A stretch of DNA of 59,308 nucleotides, taken from assembly GCA_019247495.1 (NCBI GenBank), contig JAFAOU010000068.1, positions 1 to 59,308 on the forward strand, written 5' to 3'. Under the pieces are notes generated by a model. That model was not told the DNA's origin, made no database searches, and was given only the letters and a program-made list of their open reading frames with translations. The position numbers and the translations under genes are program-made. Origin of the DNA: Acidobacteriota bacterium (GTDB taxonomy: Bacteria > Acidobacteriota > Thermoanaerobaculia > Gp7-AA8). This document shows, piece after piece, positions 24,830 through 31,216 of this stretch; the first letter of the stretch is position 1, and each line of letters starts with the position of its first letter.

Positions 24830-26959
24830 ATGAAAGCGCTGCTGCTCGCCGTCACGCTCGCCAATCCGATTCTCTTCGTCACGCAGGTGCCCGTGCCGGG
24901 CGACTTCACCACCGTCGCGTCGGCGTTCGGCAATCAGGTGGCATCGGTGGCCGAGGCGCCGCGCGGCGGCGACCTCTGGATTCGTTATCCCGATGGGACG
25001 ACGAAGAACCTCACGCGAACGGCGGGCTTCGGCAACGGCGGGATGCAAGGCGCTGCATCGATCGCGGTGCGCGAGCCGTCGGTGCACTGGAGCGGGACCA
25101 AAGCACTTTTCAGCATGGTCATCGGCGCGCCTTCACAGCAGTTTGTGTGGGAGACCTATCACTGGCAGATCTACGAGATCACGGGCCTCGGCGAGAACGA
25201 AACGCCGGTGATTCGAAAGATCGCCAATCAACCGGCGAGCTACAACAACGTCAGCCCGTTCTACGGCACGGATGACCGCATCCTCTTCACTTCCGACCGC
25301 CCACGCGGCGGTGAAGCGCATCTCTATCCGCAGCTCGATGAGTACGAAGAAGCGCCGACCGTCACCGGACTCTGGAGCCTCGATCCTGCCAGCGGCGATC
25401 TGCGGCTGCTCAATCACACGCCCTCGGGACTCTTCACTCCGTCGATCGACAGCTTCGGCCGCGTGATCTTCACGCGATGGGATCACCTGCAGCGCGATCA
25501 GCAGGCCGACAGTGACGCGACGGCGGGAGGCACGTACGGCACGTTCGACTACGCCGACGAATCGGCGAACGCGGCGCGTCTCGATCAGCGAATCGAGGTC
25601 TATCCGGAACCGCGCAGCAGCCGGACCGATCTCCTCGCGGGCACCAATCTGCAGGGGAACAGCATCAATCATTTTTTCCCGTGGGAGATGAATGAGGATG
25701 GGACGTCCGAGGAGACGGTGAACCATGTCGGGAGACACGAGCTGTTCGGGTACTTCGACCGGAGCATGAACGACGCCGGACTTTCCGAGTTCAACGGTGG
25801 GAGCGGGAACCGCGCCGACAACATCTTCCAACTGCACGAGGATCCGGCGCAGCCGGGCGTCTACTACGCGGTTGACGCGCCGGAGTTCCAGACGCACGCC
25901 TCGGGACAAGTCATCCGTTTTGCCGCGGAACCGGGACGAACGGCGGACAACATCGCCATCACCTACATCACTCCCCGCTCGACGCGCGACGTGCCGGACG
26001 GAACGCCGGCCGCCGATGCGTCTGGGCACTATCGCGATCCGTCGCCGCTCGCGGATGGGACGCTGCTCGCCGTGCACACGAGCGAGATGCGCGGCGACGT
26101 CAACGACGGTTCGCGCGCGGCGCCGAAGTCGCGTTACGCGTTCCGCATCAAGACGATGGTTTCGCAGGGCGGCGTCTACGTTCCCGGCCAGGCACTGACG
26201 CAAGGAATCCAGGGAACTGTCTCGTACTTCGATCCCGACGTGCTGGTGACGTGGTCTGGCGAAATGTGGGAACTCAGTCCGGTGGAAGTGCGCGCGCGGA
26301 CGCGGCCGGCGCGGCGGACAACGCCGCTCGAAGAGCCGGAGGCGAAGATCTTCCGCGAGGAGAACGTCGACCCTGCGGCGTTTCGCGCGAATCTGCAGTC
26401 GCGCAATCTCGCCGTGATCGTCAGCCGCAACGTGACCTCGCGCGATGCGGCGGACAAACAGCAGCCCTACAACCTTCGCGTGACCGGAACCTCGACGCAG
26501 AAGGTTGTCGGAAGCAGCAAACTGTTCGACATCGCCCACCTCCAGCTCTTCCAGGCCGACCAACTCCGCGGCCTCGGCGGAACGACGGCGCCGCGCGAGG
26601 GGCGCCGCGTGCTCGCACGAGTGATGCACGATCCGGCGGCGAAGAATGCGCCGACGTCCGGACCGGCAGGCAGCGTGCAGATCGCCGCCGACGGATCGAT
26701 CGCAGCGCTGGTCCCCGCGCGCCGCGCGATGAGCTGGCAACTGACGGACGCCGCCGGAACGCCGGTCGTGCGCGAACGTTACTGGCTCACCTTCCAGCCA
26801 GGCGAAGTCCGCGTCTGCGCCGCCTGCCATGGCGTGAACTCGCACGATCAGCTCGGCGCGCCCGCTCCGACAAACTCCCCCGAGGCGCTGCGATCGCTGC
26901 TGCGTGCGTGGAAGGCATCGCAGACGACGCCGCCACGGCACCGCGCAGCGGGGAAGTGA
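24830..26959 (+). CDS. Secreted beta-propeller protein with C-terminal c-heme site, hydrazine synthase alpha-like
   Basis: A 709-residue protein. The N-terminus MKALLLAVTLANPILFVTQVPVP is a weak signal; the segment ILFVTQVPVPGDF and the following propeller (LWIRYPDGTTKNLTR, ILFTSDRPRGGEAHLYPQLDEYE, FTRWDHLQRDQQAD) recall the HZS_alpha family, whose founding members form anammox hydrazine synthase. The C-terminus has one heme c motif, CAACHG (VRVCAACHGVNSHDQ). Homologues of this architecture occur outside anammox bacteria without known activity. No hzsB/C-like genes are nearby, so hydrazine synthesis should not be inferred. The gene stands alone, facing a divergent lipoprotein gene 87 nt away. 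Confidence 0.6.
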   Translation: MKALLLAVTLANPILFVTQVPVPGDFTTVASAFGNQVASVAEAPRGGDLWIRYPDGTTKNLTRTAGFGNGGMQGAASIAVREPSVHWSGTKALFSMVIGAPSQQFVWETYHWQIYEITGLGENETPVIRKIANQPASYNNVSPFYGTDDRILFTSDRPRGGEAHLYPQLDEYEEAPTVTGLWSLDPASGDLRLLNHTPSGLFTPSIDSFGRVIFTRWDHLQRDQQADSDATAGGTYGTFDYADESANAARLDQRIEVYPEPRSSRTDLLAGTNLQGNSINHFFPWEMNEDGTSEETVNHVGRHELFGYFDRSMNDAGLSEFNGGSGNRADNIFQLHEDPAQPGVYYAVDAPEFQTHASGQVIRFAAEPGRTADNIAITYITPRSTRDVPDGTPAADASGHYRDPSPLADGTLLAVHTSEMRGDVNDGSRAAPKSRYAFRIKTMVSQGGVYVPGQALTQGIQGTVSYFDPDVLVTWSGEMWELSPVEVRARTRPARRTTPLEEPEAKIFREENVDPAAFRANLQSRNLAVIVSRNVTSRDAADKQQPYNLRVTGTSTQKVVGSSKLFDIAHLQLFQADQLRGLGGTTAPREGRRVLARVMHDPAAKNAPTSGPAGSVQIAADGSIAALVPARRAMSWQLTDAAGTPVVRERYWLTFQPGEVRVCAACHGVNSHDQLGAPAPTNSPEALRSLLRAWKASQTTPPRHRAAGK

Positions 26960-27011
26960 TGCCGCTAGGCTGAATCACGCTGCCGGCGCGACGACCTGTC
27001 AAAAGTCTTCT

Positions 27012-27027
27012 CACGCGGAGACGCGGA
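27012..27027. repeat. Isolated CACGCGGAGACGCGGAG unit
   Basis: A single copy of the unit that forms the hairpin arms at 9733-9793. It lies in the gap between the propeller-cytochrome gene and the CDF transporter. Without a second arm here it is a dispersed fragment rather than a terminator. Confidence 0.4.
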
Positions 27028-27046
27028 GTGAACAAGACTTGCATTC

Positions 27047-28036
27047 ATGCTCCGGCCAACGAATCGGCGATCGCGCGCGGCGCTCAAGCGGATCGAGAGA
27101 AACGAGAGCTGGCGGACGATTCTGATCGCGCTGGCGGCGAACATCGTCATCGCCATCGCGAAGCTGATCACCGGACTGATGTCGGGATCGACGGCGCTTC
27201 TTGCGGAGGCCGCGCACTCCCTTGCCGATGCTTCGAACGAGGTTCTCCTCGGCATCTCCCTGCGTCGCGCCACCGCTCCCGCCGACGAACTTCATCCCCT
27301 CGGCCATGGCCGCGAGCGATTCCTATGGGCGTTCCTGGCCGCGATCGCGTCGTTTCTCATCGGCGGCTGCTTTTCTGTCGGCATGGCCATTCGGCAACTC
27401 GCGCACGGCGAGCCGCTCGGCAATCCGACGGCCGCATGGATCGTGCTCGGTGTCGCATTCCTCGGCGACGGCATTTCCCTCGTGCAGAGTCTTCGACAAG
27501 CGCGCAGCGAAGCCGCAGAGCGCGGCTGGAACGTCTGGTTTCACCTGTTCCGGTCGAGCGATCCGACGGTGCGCGCGGTGGTCGTGGAAGACAGCGCGGC
27601 ATTGATCGGCCTCGTCATCGCTGCGGCCGGACTCCTGCTCAGCCATCACCTCGGAAACGATCGTCCGGACGCGTTCGCATCGTTGCTCATCGGACTGCTG
27701 ATGGCGGCGACGGCATTCGCACTGGGACGTCCTCTGGCCGACTTCCTGGTCGGAAAATCGCTGCCTCCGAAACTACTCGACGAAATTCGCGCCGTGATCG
27801 ACCGCGATGACGCGGTCGAAGAAATTCTCTCGGTGCAAGCGGTGTACATCGGACCGGAGGAAGTGATCGTTTCCGCGAAAGTTCGTCCGTCGCCGCAGCT
27901 GACCGTCGAGCAACTCGGCCGCGCGATGGACAATCTCGATCAGGCGCTCCGCGAAACCTCGCCGTTCGTCGCCGATGTGTTCATCGATGTGACCGCGCAT
28001 CACGCCAGCGAGTTCTCGCGCGATGGCATATCTTGA
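27047..28036 (+). CDS. Cation diffusion facilitator transporter, ZnT9-like
   Basis: A 329-residue six-helix antiporter of the CDF family that exports divalent metal ions using protons. The first helix pair reads LIALAANIVIAIAKLITGLMSGSTALLAEAAHSLADASNEVLL, with the site-A HSLAD in helix 2. In helix 5 the usual second HxxxD is replaced by VVVEDSAALIGLVIA, the Glu-Asp pattern of the SLC30A9-like branch, so zinc selectivity cannot be assumed. The cytoplasmic C-terminal domain (EEILSVQAVYIGPEEVIVSAKVRPSPQLT) is present. No clear ribosome binding site precedes the ATG. The DUF1259 gene follows after 18 nt. Confidence 0.85.
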   Translation: MLRPTNRRSRAALKRIERNESWRTILIALAANIVIAIAKLITGLMSGSTALLAEAAHSLADASNEVLLGISLRRATAPADELHPLGHGRERFLWAFLAAIASFLIGGCFSVGMAIRQLAHGEPLGNPTAAWIVLGVAFLGDGISLVQSLRQARSEAAERGWNVWFHLFRSSDPTVRAVVVEDSAALIGLVIAAAGLLLSHHLGNDRPDAFASLLIGLLMAATAFALGRPLADFLVGKSLPPKLLDEIRAVIDRDDAVEEILSVQAVYIGPEEVIVSAKVRPSPQLTVEQLGRAMDNLDQALRETSPFVADVFIDVTAHHASEFSRDGIS

Positions 28037-28054
28037 ATTGAAAAGGAGCTTTCG

Positions 28055-28933
28055 ATGCGCAACGCACTGGTCATCGTTTCGTCCGTTCTTCTGCTGGTGG
28101 CCGCCGCACCGAAAAGCGATTGGAAGGATGTTGAGCAAGCCCTCGGCCGCGCCGGAACGTTGCTGCCGGGCGACGTGTACAAGGTCAGCTTCCCGCGCAG
28201 CGATCTGACGGTCACGCTTGACGGCGTCACGATCAAACCAGCGCTCGCGCTCGGATCGTGGGCCGCGTTCAAAGAGATCGGCGGCGGTCACGTGATGGCC
28301 ATGGGCGATCTGGTCCTGCTGGAGAACGAAGTCACTCCAGTGATGGACGCGCTGCAGAAAGGCGGCATCGAGCAGAGCGCGTTGCACAACCATCTCGTCG
28401 GCGAGTCGCCGCATGTGATGTACATGCACTTCGACGGGCACGGCGACGGAGCAACGCTCGCTCGCACACTGCACGACGCGCTGGCGCTGACGAAGACGCC
28501 GATGGGCGCGATGCCGGCTCCCCCGCCGACACCTCCCGCCATCGACCTTCCGACCGCGGACCTCGACCGCATCCTCGGCCGGCCTGGAAAGATCGCGGGC
28601 GGAACGTATCAGTTCGCCGTGCCGCGCGCAGAGACGATCATCGAGCATGGCGCCGAGGTGCCGCCGTCGATGGGAATGGCCATCCCGCTCAACTTCCAGG
28701 CGACTGGCAACGGCCGCGCGGCGGTGACCGGCGACTTTGTCCTGCTCGCGTCGGAGGTAAATCCCGTGATCCGCATCCTTCGCAACGGCGGAATCGCCGT
28801 GACCGCAATCCATAGCCACATGCTCGAAGAAACGCCGCGTCTCTTCTTCATGCACTTCTGGGCGGCGGACGACGCGAAGAAACTCGCGACGACGCTACGC
28901 GCGGCGCTGGACGCGATGAAGGTGAAGAAGTAA
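28055..28933 (+). CDS. DUF1259 (LppY/LpqO-type) exported protein
   Basis: A 292-residue protein of two tandem DUF1259 domains. Each domain shows the family pattern: DWKDVEQALGRAGTLLPGDVYKVSFPRSDL with GGHVMAMGDLVLLENEVTPVMDALQKGGI and ALHNHL (copy 1, to ~150); then LDRILGRPGKIAGGTYQFAVPR with GDFVLLASEVNPVIRILRNGGIAVTAIHSHML (copy 2). The H.H pairs (HNHL, HSHM) and MHF endings suggest a metal or small-ligand site. The signal peptide ends near AAAP. AAGGAG precedes the ATG at 28055. It follows the CDF gene by 18 nt, so the two are probably co-transcribed; family function is unknown. Confidence 0.8.
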   Translation: MRNALVIVSSVLLLVAAAPKSDWKDVEQALGRAGTLLPGDVYKVSFPRSDLTVTLDGVTIKPALALGSWAAFKEIGGGHVMAMGDLVLLENEVTPVMDALQKGGIEQSALHNHLVGESPHVMYMHFDGHGDGATLARTLHDALALTKTPMGAMPAPPPTPPAIDLPTADLDRILGRPGKIAGGTYQFAVPRAETIIEHGAEVPPSMGMAIPLNFQATGNGRAAVTGDFVLLASEVNPVIRILRNGGIAVTAIHSHMLEETPRLFFMHFWAADDAKKLATTLRAALDAMKVKK

Positions 28934-28936
28934 CGA

Positions 28937-30703
28937 CTACCGCTCCAGCTCCTCCCCCGCCACTCGTACGCGTTGCCGCAGTTCCTCGTCGCCCGCGGCC
29001 TCAGCGGCAGACTTTGCGATGCGCAGCCATTCGCGGGAGCGATCGCGATGAGCGAGTTTCACAAGCCGCAGCGCCGTTTCGACAACGCCGGGCGCAACGT
29101 TCGTGGCGGCGTAGAGATGGAACGCTTCCTCCCACAACTCCGTGGTGCCTTTGATGACGGCGAGACTGCGAAGCGCGTTGGCGAGGTCGAGCGGCGGAGT
29201 CTCTGATGCGCGATAAAGCGCGAGTGCCTCGTCGTACAGCGGTTCGGCGAGATTGTCGCGGCCTTCGTCGTGATGAAGATCGCCGAGGTGACGGACGGTA
29301 TGCGCGAGGAGAAGAGGATCGCCGATCTCGCGGCAGACGGAAACTGCTTCTTCGTAGAACGGTAGCGCCTCCGCGCGGCGTCCGAGGTCGCGGTCGATCT
29401 GGGCGATGCCTTTGAGCGCATCGACAAGTTCGCGTCGCGCGCCGCTCTCGCGCGATTTCTTCGCGGCCTCGGCAAACAGCGTTCGCGCTTCTTCCGGCTG
29501 TGAAAATCGCAGGCGTCTTCCGCGCTGCAGCAGCGTGTCGACCGGATCGGCATTGGCGCGGAGCAGTTCGTCGATTTCGGAAATGCCGGTGCGCCAATCG
29601 GCTTCGACCTTCGCGCCGGCGGCGATGAGCATCTTCACGATCTCGCCATGCGCAGGTCTTGGATGATTGACCGCAGACCACAGCGTCTGGTCGAGGACCG
29701 TGCCGCCGTAAGAGTTCTTTGCCTCGAGCGGCGCGTTGTGCGCGAGGAGCAGCTTGACGATATCGAGATGACCTTCATGCGCGGCCAGATGCAGCCCGGT
29801 CATATCGGCGCCCGCGCCGAATCCTGGATCAATACCGTAGTCGAGCAGGAACGCGACGACGTCGTTGTAGCCATACGCGCTCGCCCAGACGAATCCCTTT
29901 CCAAGGTCTTCGTTCGAAGCGGTCGAGGCGAGTTCTTTCACTCGATCGAGATCGCCGGCGCCCGCGGCGTTCTCGAAATTGAGGTACGCGCCGCGTGTTG
30001 CGAGAAAACGTGCCGCAAGCGGGCGTCCGTTTGCGAGACACGCGCGCACCGCTTCGCCGGAGATGCGCTCGATCATCGCGCCGCGTTCGAGGAGCAGTTC
30101 CATCAATTCGATCTGCACGCCGGCCCTCTCGGGATGAATGCTCGTGGCAGCGAGACCTAGCGTCATCGAATGGCCGCGATACGCGTCGGACTCCGAGTTG
30201 ACGTCAGCGCCGGCATCGAGCAGCAGCCGCGCGATTTCGACGATGTTCTGCGGCGTCCGCTGGCGAAAGTCTTCGATGCCGTTCGCGGAAACATAGTGAA
30301 GAAGCGTGGAGCGGTGCTCGCGGCTCGATCGCTGCCGGATCAGCTCCGGTGACTCATCGAGAAGCCGGCGAACCGTGGCGATGTCGCCGGAGACGATCGC
30401 GTCGGCGGCCTGCTCGAATTTCGAATCCGCCGAAGCGGCGTGCTGCAACTCTTCCACGTGGCGCGAGAACTTTGGCCAGCTCGCGAAGCCATGCGCGCGA
30501 GCGATGAGGAATTGCGCGTCGGCAAGTTTGCTGATCTTTGCGGATGAGATGTGCCTTACCAATCGCCCGGCGTGATCGGGCGCGAATCGCGTGGCCCATT
30601 CGCGAAGAGAAACCGGATCGTCGCAAGCTTTGACGAGATCCTTCGCCAGCTTCTTGTAGTAGCCAAGGTGAGGATGGGATGGGAGAGGAAGAGCGTCTGA
30701 CAT
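28937..30703 (-). CDS. Ankyrin-repeat and TPR protein
   Basis: A 588-residue cytoplasmic-looking protein without signal peptide. N-terminal ~80 residues carry the module PSHPHLGYYKKLAKDLVKA...DAQFLIARAHGFASWPKF, common in ankyrin proteins of Acidobacteriota and relatives. Ankyrin repeats run about 150-370, for example ADMTGLHLAAHEGHLDIVKLLLAHNAPLEAKNSYGGTVLD. Residues ~400-588 hold TPR-like helices (EALPFYEEAVSVCREIGDPLLLAHTVRHLGDLHHDEGRDNLAEPLYDEALALY). It is a protein-binding scaffold; no catalytic domain is seen. GAAAGGAG precedes the ATG. Its stop is 3 bp from the convergent DUF1259 stop. Confidence 0.85.
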   Translation of the reverse strand: MSDALPLPSHPHLGYYKKLAKDLVKACDDPVSLREWATRFAPDHAGRLVRHISSAKISKLADAQFLIARAHGFASWPKFSRHVEELQHAASADSKFEQAADAIVSGDIATVRRLLDESPELIRQRSSREHRSTLLHYVSANGIEDFRQRTPQNIVEIARLLLDAGADVNSESDAYRGHSMTLGLAATSIHPERAGVQIELMELLLERGAMIERISGEAVRACLANGRPLAARFLATRGAYLNFENAAGAGDLDRVKELASTASNEDLGKGFVWASAYGYNDVVAFLLDYGIDPGFGAGADMTGLHLAAHEGHLDIVKLLLAHNAPLEAKNSYGGTVLDQTLWSAVNHPRPAHGEIVKMLIAAGAKVEADWRTGISEIDELLRANADPVDTLLQRGRRLRFSQPEEARTLFAEAAKKSRESGARRELVDALKGIAQIDRDLGRRAEALPFYEEAVSVCREIGDPLLLAHTVRHLGDLHHDEGRDNLAEPLYDEALALYRASETPPLDLANALRSLAVIKGTTELWEEAFHLYAATNVAPGVVETALRLVKLAHRDRSREWLRIAKSAAEAAGDEELRQRVRVAGEELER

Positions 30704-30843
30704 ACGAAACTCCTTTCATCGCATGCCTGGAGTCCGCCCGGTCAGGCTGAAAGAAGGTTCGTACCTTCGATGAATTCAGTGGGTGGGCACTGCCCTTTCC
30801 GCGGACTGGATGCGCCCCAAACGCTGAGGCGCATTGTAGCGGG

Positions 30844-31134
30844 TTAGCGCCCTTCGACAATCACCGACGACAGAAGCCCGAGTTCGCGGTGCGCCGACAA
30901 ATCCGTTTCGAGATCCGCAACTGAGTACTGTAGCGGCACCTGATGTTCCTTCAGGAGCGCATGGACCTCGAATCGCGTCTCGAAACCCAACAACCGCCGA
31001 ATCTGGCTTTCGTTCAGAGCCCCCGTGCGATACGCCTCCACCGCGATCGCTTCGAGCGAGCGTCGCGGCACGTCATCCCACTGCTCGTTGAGAACAGCCG
31101 AAATGTCGTCGGGCAAGTCGATTGTGACGGACAT
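30844..31134 (-). CDS. UPF0175 family protein (lone antitoxin-like)
   Basis: A 96-residue protein: MSVTIDLPDDISAVLNEQ...RRSLEAIAVEAYRTGALNESQIRRLLGFETRFEVHALLKEHQVPLQYSVADLETD matches UPF0175 throughout. The family is usually the antitoxin partner of a DUF3368 PIN-domain toxin encoded just downstream. Here the next 140 bases (30704-30843) hold no gene and the following gene is the ankyrin-TPR protein, so the partner is missing. It may be a surviving antitoxin of a decayed pair, or act alone as a DNA-binding regulator. Confidence 0.8.
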   Translation of the reverse strand: MSVTIDLPDDISAVLNEQWDDVPRRSLEAIAVEAYRTGALNESQIRRLLGFETRFEVHALLKEHQVPLQYSVADLETDLSAHRELGLLSSVIVEGR

Positions 31135-31216
31135 GATCGTCCGCGCATTTTACGCTTTCGGGCAACGCGCGATCGATGAAGAGCGCTGAACATCCAGCGC
31201 TCTTCATTCACAGATC

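Noticed and set aside
25133..26941. Long minus-strand frame opposite the propeller-cytochrome gene
   Set aside because: Arg-rich, no recognisable domain, and the plus-strand frame has a coherent propeller and heme motif.
24830..26959. Anammox hydrazine synthesis
   Set aside because: Only similarity to the alpha subunit; no beta/gamma-like genes or other anammox markers in the window.
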